From Acidimicrobiia bacterium (GTDB lineage Bacteria; Actinomycetota; Acidimicrobiia; Acidimicrobiales; Ilumatobacteraceae): DNA of 8,700 bases. This document shows positions 1 to 7,058 of this stretch, in pieces; the stretch's first letter is position 1; the number at the start of each line of letters is the position of its first letter. The notes beneath the pieces were generated by a model. It had not been told where the DNA came from and made no database searches. It saw nothing but the letters and a program-made list of their open reading frames with translations. The DNA is taken from the NCBI GenBank assembly GCA_030425785.1, contig JAUHYJ010000128.1, positions 1 through 8,700 of the forward strand, in the 5' to 3' direction. The position numbers were made by a program, and so were the translations under genes.

Positions 1-1503
1 TTCCGCACCGCTGTCGACCTCACCATCGGGGCGATGCGTTCCGCTGACGGAGCGAAGCGGGACTCGGTGCGGTCCCTGTGGGAACTCGAAGAAGCAGCGA
101 AGGCCGTCAACGAGGAGCAGTGGCACGGCTTCAACCGGGCGACCGAAGCGGCGTTCACCTACCAGGACGCCGCCGACAGCCTCCTCGACTCCTACGGCGA
201 GGAGATCAAGCTGGCCCGCGAGCGTGGCGCCGGGCAAGCCGAGATGAACGCCATCTACGACGACACCGTCGGCCGCCTCCAGTCGCTCGGCGACCAAGGC
301 GTCATCTCCGCCGACGAGGTCGACCTGCTGCGCGGCCAGCTCGACGCCATCCCTCGCCACACCGACACCTACGTCGCCACCCACACCCAGGACGCCCACA
401 ACCGGATCAGCGCCATCCTCGGCCACCTCGGCCAGCTCGCCGGGCGCACCTTCGGGTTCACCATCCAAGCGTTCGGCAGCAGTGTCGCCGGAGCGTTCGG
501 GTTCGCCGACGGCGGCATCATCGGCCCGAACGTCCGCCACTTCGCCGACGGCGGCCACCACCCCCAGATCGCCCGGCCCGGGTCGATGACCCGCGTGTGG
601 AACGAACCCGAAGCGGGCGGCGAGTCGTACATCCCGTGGGCGCAGTCGAAGCGGACCGGTGCCCTCGAGGTGCTGTCGCAGACCGCCAACGCCTTCGGCT
701 ACGCCCTCCTTCCCGCAGACCAGGGAGCACGCGGCAACGTGGCCGCCGCCCTCCTCTCCGACCTCACCCGCGCCGCGTCCGACCCCCGGATCACCGCCGC
801 TCTCGTCGAAGGGGCCGCGGACGACAGCATCACCAACACGCTGGCGATGTCCGCCTCCGATCCCCGCATCGGCGACGCGCTCGTGTCGATGGCCACGGCT
901 GCGATCGCATCGGCGACACCGGGAACCAGCGGCGGTGACGGTCTCCCGGGGATCGGGTCCTACACCCACACGATCGACGACGCTGGCAACAAGCTCGCAC
1001 CGATCGTGCCCATGAGCTTCGAGGAGGCGCAGGCGAACGGCTGGGAGGTCTACCCGAACGGGACAATCGCGTCCCCCGAGGGCACGGTCGCCGTCATCCC
1101 CGGGTCCCGCGCCCACCAGATCCTCAGCACCTACGGCAGCGCGTCGAATCCCCGCGGCGGCGAGGGCTATTGGGGCACCGCCTACTACAACGAGATGAGG
1201 AACAACGCCCCGACCGCGAGGGCACCCCACGCAACCTCGTGGACGCCGGGCGCCGTCGAGATGCCGTTCGACGGGCCACTCGGCGCCGGTCGACCCACCC
1301 GAGGCGCCCCGATCGGGTCGACCGGCGCCACCGTTGTCGTCCAGGCCCCCGTCAACGTCACGGCGACGGCACCGAACTACGTCGGCGACCGCAGCGAACT
1401 CGAAGGCTGGCTCGCCGATACCCTCCGCCGCGACGGCGCGGTGCAGGACCACATCAGCAACGCGGTCCACCGGGCACAGGCCGCCCGCGACGGTGCCCGA
1501 TGA
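1..1503 (+). CDS. Phage tail tape measure protein, C-terminal part (5' end outside window)
   Basis: This is the C-terminal part of a tail tape measure protein, which sets tail length and occupies the tail lumen during assembly. The frame is open from base 1, so the true start lies upstream; the first in-window ATG (34) is probably an internal methionine. The visible 500 residues begin with a helical, charged, Gln/Glu-rich stretch (about residues 15-135). A Gly/Ala-rich hydrophobic stretch follows. Next come two FADGG repeats (about 168 and 181) and a PGSMTRVWNEPEAGGESYIP segment. Small-residue 'ADGG' repeats followed by an 'EPE(T/A)GGE-YIP' block are typical of the C-terminal end of actinophage tape measure proteins. 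The final 200 residues are low in helix and not recognised as a domain. The stop overlaps the next start in an ATGA. The family call rests on the conserved block, composition and position before tail-tip genes. Confidence 0.85.
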   Translation, partial: FRTAVDLTIGAMRSADGAKRDSVRSLWELEEAAKAVNEEQWHGFNRATEAAFTYQDAADSLLDSYGEEIKLARERGAGQAEMNAIYDDTVGRLQSLGDQGVISADEVDLLRGQLDAIPRHTDTYVATHTQDAHNRISAILGHLGQLAGRTFGFTIQAFGSSVAGAFGFADGGIIGPNVRHFADGGHHPQIARPGSMTRVWNEPEAGGESYIPWAQSKRTGALEVLSQTANAFGYALLPADQGARGNVAAALLSDLTRAASDPRITAALVEGAADDSITNTLAMSASDPRIGDALVSMATAAIASATPGTSGGDGLPGIGSYTHTIDDAGNKLAPIVPMSFEEAQANGWEVYPNGTIASPEGTVAVIPGSRAHQILSTYGSASNPRGGEGYWGTAYYNEMRNNAPTARAPHATSWTPGAVEMPFDGPLGAGRPTRGAPIGSTGATVVVQAPVNVTATAPNYVGDRSELEGWLADTLRRDGAVQDHISNAVHRAQAARDGAR

Positions 1504-2708
1504 TCCACGAAGTCCTCGAAGGCGTCGGCGGCTGGGACCTCCGACTCCGACCCGACACCCCGATGTCGGTCACCGACGAACTCGACCTCGAAGAATGGGC
1601 CTACAGCCAGGTCATCATTACCCCCGTCCGTGTCGACCCCGCCGTCATCGGCACCGACCAGCTGACCGAGGTCAGCCTCTACTCCGGCCTGCTCCTCCGA
1701 TCCGAAGCCCGCACCGAACGACTCGCAGGACCGGGGCTGTGGGCAGCGTTCGGCCGATCCGACGGCGCCGGCCCACAAGTCGGCGCCGGGCTCACCGGCA
1801 CCGAGACGCTCCGCACCTGGATCGGGAACATCGACCTCGACCCGTTCATCACCCGCGACTCGACACTCGACAACGTCGCATCGATCACCTGGACCTCCGA
1901 CCGGGTGATGTCCTACCGCGAAGCGATCGAGTCGATCTTCGACGTGAGCGGCCTGCCCGCGATCGGCGGTCACCTGTTCATCGACCCTCGCCGCATGACG
2001 ATCTGCTGCGACCTCGACCTCGCACCGTCGTGGCGGCAGCAGCGACTCATCGCCGCCGGAGTCTCATGGTCGCGGCCGCTGCTCTCCCCCGACCTCCAGG
2101 GCCGCGAGGTCGGCATCGGCACCCCTCTACTCCGGTGCCGGTTCCGGCCCGCCCACGACCTCGAGTCGTGGGTGAGCGACGTGATCATCACCGACGCCGG
2201 AGGCACCGCCACCACCAACGGCAGCAAGACCTACAGCTTCCCCGACGGTGTCGACGTCGATATGACCCGCTACATCAACGACACGTCGATCACGTCTGGT
2301 ACAGGGTCGTCGGTCGCCACCGCCGAACTCGAAGCCGACAACCTCGTCGCCACCGAACTCGTCGCATACACCGACGACCCCGACGTGCTCGACATCATCG
2401 CCCCCGGCACACTCGTCGAAGCGTGGGACCCGGTGTCGGGCATCTACGACACGACGGCGACCGGCAGCATCACCATCCGGGGCCGCAAGACCTTCGGGCG
2501 CCGCCTCGCCGCGCAGTCCGTCCGGGCACCGATCCGCGAAGGCATGGGCGTCTACGTCCGCCGGTACATCGGCCAAGAAGCGAACGACGTCATCGACCTG
2601 TCGCCGTGGTTCATCCCCGAGACCGGCGACGCCACCATCGAACTCGGCGAGCCCGCCCTCAAGCCGCTCCGCAACGTGACCCGCCGCGCCGGCGCCCGAC
2701 GACAGTGA
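1500..2708 (+). CDS. Minor tail (tail-tip / baseplate hub-like) protein
   Basis: Predicted 402-residue structural protein, probably at the tail tip. I do not recognise a named domain. The ATG at 1500 overlaps the tape measure stop in an ATGA, so translation is probably coupled. The frame is open upstream of this ATG, but there the tape measure frame is the coding one. The protein is rich in Asp, Thr and beta-forming segments, has no signal peptide or membrane segment, and carries isolated Cys residues in an ICCDLDL segment. A segment near the C-terminus (around GTLVEAWDPVSGIYD) resembles the OB-like end of tail hub proteins, but this is only a composition-level impression. The position directly after the tape measure gene matches the slot of Dit/Tal-type proteins in siphoviruses. 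The tail-tip role is an inference from gene order. Confidence 0.7.
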   Translation: MIHEVLEGVGGWDLRLRPDTPMSVTDELDLEEWAYSQVIITPVRVDPAVIGTDQLTEVSLYSGLLLRSEARTERLAGPGLWAAFGRSDGAGPQVGAGLTGTETLRTWIGNIDLDPFITRDSTLDNVASITWTSDRVMSYREAIESIFDVSGLPAIGGHLFIDPRRMTICCDLDLAPSWRQQRLIAAGVSWSRPLLSPDLQGREVGIGTPLLRCRFRPAHDLESWVSDVIITDAGGTATTNGSKTYSFPDGVDVDMTRYINDTSITSGTGSSVATAELEADNLVATELVAYTDDPDVLDIIAPGTLVEAWDPVSGIYDTTATGSITIRGRKTFGRRLAAQSVRAPIREGMGVYVRRYIGQEANDVIDLSPWFIPETGDATIELGEPALKPLRNVTRRAGARRQ

Positions 2709-2715
2709 GGACCAC

Positions 2716-3969
2716 GTGACCACCCTCGCCTCCACCATCCGCATCGGCCGCGTCCCCCGCGGCCGGTTCCACAACGCGGAGCGGATCCGCTGGGACGGAG
2801 ACCGCATCTCAGGGCTCTCCGGCCGCACCACCGAAGCCGACACCGCAGACTTGCCGATCGTCCGAGAGCAGATCCTCGGGCTCGCCAACACCGTCGACCA
2901 GCCCGTCGTGCCGCTCGACTGCACCGCCGAACCCAGCCTCGACGGCTACTACGCCGTCGGCCGCGTCCGAGCCGACTTCGACCCCGGCGCCTCCGCCCTC
3001 GGCCACTTCGGCTACGACATCGAACTCACCCGCCTCCCAGACCGCGACATCCCCCGCCTCGAGTTCATGTCGGTCGGCGGGCTCCGATCGAACAGCCACT
3101 CCATCGCCGCCGGAGCGGTCGTGCCGTGGCTCGGGATCCCCGCCGCCACCCCCGACTACTGGAACGGCGAAGCGACCGCCCTGCCGTTCACGTTCGACAC
3201 CACACGCGCGTGCGCGACCGCCCCCGACGGCGTCGGCCTCGCCACCTACGCGACCACCGGCATCGCCCGCCGCCTCGCCCGCTTCTCCCTCCCGCCCACC
3301 AACTACCACGACGGCGCCGCCGAACTCTCACTCGACGGGAACCCCGTCGTCGGTCGCCGCATCCACAACAGCGACGCTGCCACCAACAACTGGCAGGTCA
3401 GCAACGGCATCGTCACCGTCACCCCCGGGGCCACCGCCGGAACCGTCAACATCGCCAACCTCAACGCCGCCGGAACCACCACCACCGACCGCGACTTCGA
3501 CCTCATCTACTACGACAGCGGCACCCCCCTCACCATCGACGCGTTCACCACCCTCACCGTCATCCGCAACACCCCCGAGGTCGTCGTAGCCCGCGTCGGC
3601 TGCCGGTCCGGCACCCGCCTCGAGCTGGCCGTGCTCGACATCACCATGCGGCGCGGGGCGCGGCTCGCCGAGTGCACGTTCCGCACCGAGACGTCGACCG
3701 CCAAGAAGATCCAGTGCACGACCGCTTCCGCCGGGACGGCCGGCACCTCCCTCATCTACGCGTCGTCGGGCGCCGAACGGTGGATGATGCTGACCCCGCA
3801 GTCGTGGACTGACGACACCACCCAGGGCGGCATGACGATCACGTCGTCGCGTGCCGACTTCGGGATCGGCCACCACACGCACGGCGACTCCACACCGGAG
3901 GGCCGCAACGACCTGCGCGACCAGTATTTCGGTGTGGTCGAACCGTGGCAGGTGATCGTCGGCCGGTGA
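2716..3969 (+). CDS. Minor tail protein
   Basis: 417-residue protein, second in the tail-tip pair. It starts at GTG 2716 with a good Shine-Dalgarno (TGAGGA) that overlaps the stop of the preceding gene 7 bases upstream, so the two are probably coupled. It has no signal peptide, membrane segment or enzymatic motif that I can identify. The sequence is beta-rich, with many Thr, Asp and Gly residues. Its middle (about residues 195-270) is Asn/Thr/Ala-rich, with short repetitive runs such as TVTPGATAGTVNIANLNAAG, as in receptor-contacting fibre or tip domains. The His/Asp-rich GIGHHTHGDSTPEGRND stretch near the C-terminus could bind metal, but that is speculation. The tail assignment rests on gene order between the tape measure gene and the lysis cassette. 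A receptor-binding or carbohydrate-binding role is possible but not shown. Confidence 0.65.
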   Translation: MTTLASTIRIGRVPRGRFHNAERIRWDGDRISGLSGRTTEADTADLPIVREQILGLANTVDQPVVPLDCTAEPSLDGYYAVGRVRADFDPGASALGHFGYDIELTRLPDRDIPRLEFMSVGGLRSNSHSIAAGAVVPWLGIPAATPDYWNGEATALPFTFDTTRACATAPDGVGLATYATTGIARRLARFSLPPTNYHDGAAELSLDGNPVVGRRIHNSDAATNNWQVSNGIVTVTPGATAGTVNIANLNAAGTTTTDRDFDLIYYDSGTPLTIDAFTTLTVIRNTPEVVVARVGCRSGTRLELAVLDITMRRGARLAECTFRTETSTAKKIQCTTASAGTAGTSLIYASSGAERWMMLTPQSWTDDTTQGGMTITSSRADFGIGHHTHGDSTPEGRNDLRDQYFGVVEPWQVIVGR

Positions 3970-3982
3970 GGCTGCATCCATA

Positions 3983-4003
3983 ACCGCAACACTTTTAGTG
4001 GTG
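3983..4003 (+). promoter_or_regulatory. Weak hairpin with T-run in the tail-lysis spacer
   Basis: The 45-base gap between the last tail gene and the 51-residue microprotein is AT-richer than its surroundings. CACT (3990-3993) and AGTG (3997-4000) pair around a TTT loop, with imperfect pairing outside. The T-run lies in the loop rather than after the stem, so this is not a classical intrinsic terminator. GCTGCAT also occurs on both sides (3971-3977 and 4010-4016). It may be a processing site or attenuator, or chance. Confidence 0.25.
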
Positions 4004-4014
4004 ATGGTGGCTGC

Positions 4015-4170
4015 ATGGCCGAGCGCGACGGCACACCCGACCACGGCGACGAACCGTTCACCCCCACCGAAGCCGAGATCGTCGCCTACCACGTCGACCT
4101 CGACCTCGCCGACGGCGAAGCCACCCGGCTCGCCGACGCATGCCCGCCGTGGGAGGCCCCCGGTGCCTGA
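4015..4170 (+). CDS. Acidic 51-residue microprotein overlapping the endolysin start
   Basis: Small gene with no recognised family. ATG 4015 is preceded by a purine-rich GGTGATGGTGG stretch that can act as a ribosome binding site. The frame runs to TGA 4168-4170, with very high third-position GC throughout. The alternative frame read here, an upstream extension of the endolysin frame, gives a low-complexity Thr/Ser/Pro/Arg peptide typical of a shadow frame. The product is strongly acidic, with 13 Asp/Glu against 2 Arg. It has no membrane segment, one Cys, and a probable helix around residues 17-41 (TPTEAEIVAYHVDLDLADGE). Its end overlaps the endolysin GTG start by 8 bases in a different register, and its last codons carry the endolysin's Shine-Dalgarno, so the two genes are likely coupled. 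In phage Ms6 a small gene (gp1) overlaps lysA in the same way and assists the endolysin. A similar role here is only an analogy. Confidence 0.7.
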   Translation: MAERDGTPDHGDEPFTPTEAEIVAYHVDLDLADGEATRLADACPPWEAPGA

Positions 4171-5023
4171 GACCATCACCGGCCACGACGGCAGCCATCA
4201 CCCCTACTACCGCCGCCACGAATGGGGCGCCCGAGCGCCACGGCACCGCTCGAAGATGGGGCGACACACCCGCACGTTCCAGCACTACACCGTCACCGCC
4301 GCCGGAGGCGCCAACCCGTCGCTCGCCTTCGGGTTCGCCTCGATGCGTTCCGTGCAGGCGTTCCACATGGACGGCCGCGGCTGGTCCGACTTCGCCTACA
4401 GCCTCGGCGTCGACAACGCCGGACGCATCTACGAGGGCCGCGGGCCCGGGGTCGTCGGCGGGCACACCAAGGGGTACAACAGCTCGAGCTACGCCGTCGT
4501 CTGGATCGGTGGACCCGACGACACCCCGACCGCCGCCGCCAGGGCCGCGATCCGAGCCGCGCACGAGTGGCTCGACGACCTCTACGACACGACCACGCGC
4601 ACCGACGGTCACCGCGACGTTGCAGCCACCGGCTGCCCCGGCGACCAGCTCGACGCGTGGGTGAACGCCGGCATGCCGATCGACGGCGCCGAACGACCGA
4701 AGGAGTGGGACGAGATGGCAACCAAGGACGAGGTGAAGGACGCGTTGGGTGAAGTGCTCGCCGACGCGGGCATCGCCACCACGGCGCAGCTCGACGACCG
4801 TGCGCTCAAGACCACGATCGCTGTGACCGGCTCGCGCGTGCACTCCATCGACGACCCCAACATCAAGACGGTCTCCGACCTCTACAACGGGCAGAACGCC
4901 ATCCTGGCCACCCTCAGCGGGCAGACCGCCGGCACCGTCGACGTCGACGCCCTCGCCGCCAAGATCCGCGACGCCCTCGGCGCCGACATCGCAGACGAGC
5001 TCGCCCGACGGCTCGCATCCTGA
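4163..5023 (+). CDS. Endolysin: N-acetylmuramoyl-L-alanine amidase (Amidase_2/PGRP fold)
   Basis: 286-residue lysin that would cut the bond between N-acetylmuramic acid and L-alanine in host peptidoglycan at the end of infection. The start is GTG 4163, with a strong GGGAGG Shine-Dalgarno about 6 bases upstream. The frame is open further upstream, but that stretch is a shadow of the 51-residue gene. The catalytic domain spans about residues 15-172. Zinc ligands are visible as His41 (FQHYT), His150 (DGHRD) and Cys158 (TGCPGD). Tyr79 (FAYSLGV) matches the catalytic Tyr of T7 lysozyme, and Thr156 sits where T7 lysozyme has Lys128. YEGRG and GGHTKGYNS are further family hallmarks. After a linker (about 173-184), a helical C-terminal region of about 100 residues ends in VDVDALAAKIRDALGAD. 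It is of the type found at actinophage lysin C-termini and may bind wall or oligomerise. There is no signal peptide, so export should need a holin or helper. Confidence 0.95.
   Translation: MPETITGHDGSHHPYYRRHEWGARAPRHRSKMGRHTRTFQHYTVTAAGGANPSLAFGFASMRSVQAFHMDGRGWSDFAYSLGVDNAGRIYEGRGPGVVGGHTKGYNSSSYAVVWIGGPDDTPTAAARAAIRAAHEWLDDLYDTTTRTDGHRDVAATGCPGDQLDAWVNAGMPIDGAERPKEWDEMATKDEVKDALGEVLADAGIATTAQLDDRALKTTIAVTGSRVHSIDDPNIKTVSDLYNGQNAILATLSGQTAGTVDVDALAAKIRDALGADIADELARRLAS
4700..5023 (+). promoter_or_regulatory. Internal ribosome binding site and in-frame start for the endolysin C-terminal domain
   Basis: AAGGAG (4700-4705) lies 9 bases before an in-frame ATG (4715). It is one of the best Shine-Dalgarno/start pairs in the window, yet it is inside the endolysin gene, exactly at the linker between the catalytic domain and the C-terminal region. 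Initiation here would give a 102-residue product (MATKDEVKDALGEVL...) ending at the endolysin stop. Internal starts that make a free C-terminal wall-binding subunit are known in several endolysins, including Ms6 LysA and Enterococcus phage Lys170. Use of this site is inferred. Confidence 0.5.
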
Positions 5024-5024
5024 C

Positions 5025-5399
5025 GTGACCGAAGTGCTCGAACACCCGATCATCGCCACCGTCGCAGCGGCCATGATCGGCGCCGCCCTGCTCTGGGTGG
5101 CCCGCGGTGCACGCCGATCCGTCGCCGTCCTCGTCGCCCTCGGCCGCTGGGTGCTTCCCCACTTCGAGCCCAGGGCCGACGAGAACGGCATCCCCACCGA
5201 CGAGCACACGCTGCCGTCACGGCTCGAACGGCTCGACGAACAGCTCCGGCACCACATGGACGACGAGATCGTGCTGCGCCGCGAGGACCTGAAGCGCCTA
5301 GCGCAAGCCGAGCAGACCGACCGCCACCTCGCCGACGCCGTCGCGTCCCTCTCCGCCAAACTCGACACCGTCATCGCCGCGGCAGGCGGCGCGCCATGA
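5025..5399 (+). CDS. Lysis-cassette membrane protein with one TM segment and a coiled coil
   Basis: 124-residue protein starting at GTG 5025, one base after the endolysin stop. There is no clear Shine-Dalgarno, so reinitiation after the endolysin is likely. A hydrophobic membrane segment spans residues 8-27, followed by basic residues (RGARR) that suggest the C-terminus stays in the cytoplasm. A second, weaker hydrophobic stretch is at 32-45. Residues 63-117 form a charged, heptad-like helix (LPSRLERLDEQLRHHMDDE...), probably a coiled coil. This layout resembles membrane proteins next to lysA in actinobacteriophages, some labelled DUF2746 or holin-like; I cannot confirm that family without a search. 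It may be a holin, an antiholin or a spanin-like protein, and the lysis role is inferred from position. The stop overlaps the next start as ATGA. Confidence 0.75.
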   Translation: MTEVLEHPIIATVAAAMIGAALLWVARGARRSVAVLVALGRWVLPHFEPRADENGIPTDEHTLPSRLERLDEQLRHHMDDEIVLRREDLKRLAQAEQTDRHLADAVASLSAKLDTVIAAAGGAP

Positions 5400-5620
5400 A
5401 CCGCTGGGCGCCCGCCGCCGCCGGACTCACCGGCATCGCCGGAGCAGCCATCGGCGCCGACATCTGGGCCGCCCACACCCACCGCCCCACCATCTCCGCC
5501 GCCATCGCCCGACTCCTCGAACACCCCGTCGGCGGGCCAGTCGTCATCGGCGGACTCGCCGCCCTCGGCTGGCACCTCGCCGTCGACCCCGTCATCCGAC
5601 GATTGGAGCACCAGCAATGA
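5396..5620 (+). CDS. Holin-like small membrane protein, two TM segments
   Basis: 74-residue protein with hydrophobic segments at about 5-26 and 45-63. They are separated by a short loop containing His and Arg, and the tail is charged (DPVIRRLEHQQ). Size and two-helix hairpin topology fit a class II holin, which forms holes in the cytoplasmic membrane to release the endolysin. ATG 5396 overlaps the previous stop in an ATGA and follows a moderate AGGCGG ribosome site. Its own stop overlaps the next start the same way. The holin assignment is by size, topology and neighbourhood only; holins have little sequence conservation. It could pair with the preceding one-TM protein as holin and antiholin. 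Confidence 0.7.
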   Translation: MNRWAPAAAGLTGIAGAAIGADIWAAHTHRPTISAAIARLLEHPVGGPVVIGGLAALGWHLAVDPVIRRLEHQQ

Positions 5621-5868
5621 GCCTCAGAGACACCGCACGCGGCCGCCAAGCCAAACGCCGAGGCCCCCGATCCACCCTCGGCAAAGCCCTCTGCGACACC
5701 ACCCCCAAGAAGCGGGCCGACGTCGTCGACTGCATCGAAGGCGCCGCCGCCAAAGAGTACGCGTGGACCGTGTGCGCCGAGATCGTCACCGAAGCCCTCG
5801 GCGTCAGAGTCACCGAAGAGATGATCCGACGGTTCCACAACGACCCCATCGACCTGGACGCCTCGTGA
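5617..5868 (+). CDS. Small basic HTH-like protein upstream of the metallophosphoesterase
   Basis: 83-residue protein starting at ATG 5617 with a good GGAG Shine-Dalgarno 8 bases upstream. The N-terminus is strongly basic (RDTARGRQAKRRGPR). The second half (about residues 33-75) reads as a helix-turn-helix: a helix over PKKRADVVDCIEGAA, then AEIVTEALGVRV, then TEEMIRRFHND. The last segment resembles the recognition helix of small phage proteins that end in a 'vRRHR'-like motif. Such proteins often come directly before a phage metallophosphoesterase, as here, where the stop overlaps the next GTG start. A DNA-binding role, perhaps as partner of the phosphoesterase, is inferred. Two Cys residues (26 and 39), plus Cys53, do not form an obvious zinc site. 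Confidence 0.7.
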   Translation: MSLRDTARGRQAKRRGPRSTLGKALCDTTPKKRADVVDCIEGAAAKEYAWTVCAEIVTEALGVRVTEEMIRRFHNDPIDLDAS

Positions 5869-6905
5869 GCCTGCGCGGGAAAGCCGCCGACGCCGCCAGC
5901 GAACTCGACAAGGTCACCCGAGACCGCAACGAGTGGAAGGCGCAGGCCGAACGGCGCGCCGCCGAGCTCGACGACCTCCGGCAACTCGTCGAGATCCACG
6001 AGGCCGCCGTCGGCATCCAGCCGCCCCGGTGGCTCACCCCTGCACGACCGAAGCGGCACCGAGCCACCGTCTGCACCATCCTGTCCGACACCCACTTCGA
6101 CGAGGTCGTCCGCCCCGAAGAAGTCCGCCACCTCAACGCCTACAGCCGCACCATCGCCGAGATGCGACTCCGCCGCTGGGCCGAACAGGTCATCCGGGTC
6201 TCCCGCGACTACCTCGCCGGCGTCGACTTCGACGGCCTCGTCGTCATGCTCGGCGGCGACATCTTCTCCGGGTCACTCCACGACCTCGCCGAAACCAACG
6301 AGGACACCGGCTTCGGGTCGCTGCTCCACTGGTCCGGGCAGCTGTGCGCCGCCCTCGAGCTGCTCGCCGAAGAGTTCGGCAAGGTCTACGTGCCCGTGGT
6401 CGTCGGCAACCACGGGCGCATGACCCGCAAGCCCCGCACGAAGCTGCGGGCACGCGACAACCTCGACTGGCTGCTCGGCCACTACGTCGCCACCCACTTC
6501 GCCGGCGACAAGCGGGTCGTCGTCTCCGTCGAGGAAGACACCGACGCCCTCGTGCCCGTCTACAGCACCACGCACCTCCTCACCCACGGCGACCAGGTCG
6601 GCGGGGGAGGGGGCATCGGGGGCATCTGGCCGCCGATCATGCGGATGGTGGCACGCAAGCAGCAGTCCTATCCGGCGGGCTCCGGCTTCGATCTCGTCGT
6701 CATGGGCCACTGGCACCAGCTGATCGCCGCACCGTCGCAGGGGCTCATCGTGAACGGGTCGCTCAAAGGCTGGGACGAGTACGCGAAGGTGTCGAACTTC
6801 CGCCCCGAGCCACCGCAACAGGCCATGTGGCTCGTCACGCCCGAGCGTGGCGTGACGATCACGGCCCCGGTGTTCGTCGCCGACCGCAAGGCTGAGGGTT
6901 GGTGA
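5865..6905 (+). CDS. Phage calcineurin-like metallophosphoesterase
   Basis: 346-residue protein of the calcineurin-like metallophosphoesterase superfamily, which uses two metal ions to cleave phosphodiester or phosphomonoester bonds. It starts at GTG 5865, overlapping the previous stop (GTGA). Residues 9-48 form a charged, probably coiled-coil helix; the catalytic domain follows. All five motifs are visible: Asp75/His77 (SDTHFDE), Asp132 (GGDIFSG), Asn182/His183 (GNHGRMT), His241 (THGDQ) and His282/His284 (GHWHQ). The KPRTKLRARDNLDW block and the SLKGWDEYAKVSNFRPEPPQQAMW end match a distinctive family found in many tailed phages, so the enzyme appears complete. Its natural substrate is not established. 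Mre11/SbcD-like action on DNA is possible but unproven. A Gly-rich loop after THGDQ is encoded by three G5 runs (6603-6622). Confidence 0.93.
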   Translation: MSLRGKAADAASELDKVTRDRNEWKAQAERRAAELDDLRQLVEIHEAAVGIQPPRWLTPARPKRHRATVCTILSDTHFDEVVRPEEVRHLNAYSRTIAEMRLRRWAEQVIRVSRDYLAGVDFDGLVVMLGGDIFSGSLHDLAETNEDTGFGSLLHWSGQLCAALELLAEEFGKVYVPVVVGNHGRMTRKPRTKLRARDNLDWLLGHYVATHFAGDKRVVVSVEEDTDALVPVYSTTHLLTHGDQVGGGGGIGGIWPPIMRMVARKQQSYPAGSGFDLVVMGHWHQLIAAPSQGLIVNGSLKGWDEYAKVSNFRPEPPQQAMWLVTPERGVTITAPVFVADRKAEGW

Positions 6906-6917
6906 GATGACCCGAAA

Positions 6918-6969
6918 CGTCACCCAGCGTGACGCCGGTCACGTATCGACCGAATAGATATAGCGTCAC
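6918..6969. promoter_or_regulatory. Cluster of GTCAC/GTGAC half-sites forming alternative hairpins
   Basis: CGTCAC (6918-6923), GTGAC (6929-6933), GTCAC (6938-6942) and CGTCAC (6964-6969) alternate in orientation. The first two pair over 6 bases (CGTCAC with GTGACG, 5-base loop). The second can instead pair with the third over 6 bases (CGTGAC with GTCACG, 4-base loop). A further GTGAC lies at 7064-7068. The pattern fits either regulator half-sites or a two-state RNA fold just after the metallophosphoesterase stop. GTCAC is common in the coding DNA here, so chance is not excluded. Confidence 0.35.
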
Positions 6970-7033
6970 TGAAATATTACGGGATCGGGGGTCGGTTGTA
7001 ACAGTGGCGCCGCGTCTACCGCGTGCGTCGCGA

Positions 7034-7058
7034 ATGGGGGTTCTACTGAACCACCCAT
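7034..7058. promoter_or_regulatory. Strong hairpin, 10 paired bases with one bulge
   Basis: ATGGG (7034-7038) pairs with CCCAT (7054-7058), and GGTTC (7039-7043) pairs with GAACC (7048-7052). The loop is TACT (7044-7047) and A7053 is a single bulged base. No T-run follows on either strand, so it is unlikely to be an intrinsic terminator. It could be an RNA control element for the downstream membrane-protein gene, or a protein-binding dyad. Confidence 0.45.

Noticed and set aside
502..555. Repeated 15-base TTCGCCGACGGCGGC (502-516 and 541-555) as a DNA repeat element
   Set aside because: It encodes the FADGG motif typical of tape measure C-termini, so protein conservation explains it.
3998..4162. 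Upstream extension of the endolysin to GTG 3998
   Set aside because: The extra 55 residues are a Thr/Ser/Pro shadow of the 51-residue gene, while GTG 4163 has a strong GGGAGG site.
4058..5617. Long antisense open frame (519 residues) opposite the lysis cassette, and similar long antisense frames at 2127-2924, 3328-4179 and 7290-8009
   Set aside because: They are mirror images of GC-biased + strand genes, have low-complexity Arg/Gly/Val/Asp-rich products, and cross several real gene boundaries.
6603..6622. Three G5 runs as a G-quadruplex
   Set aside because: Only three runs of three or more G are present, and they encode a Gly-rich loop that fits the metallophosphoesterase family after THGDQ.
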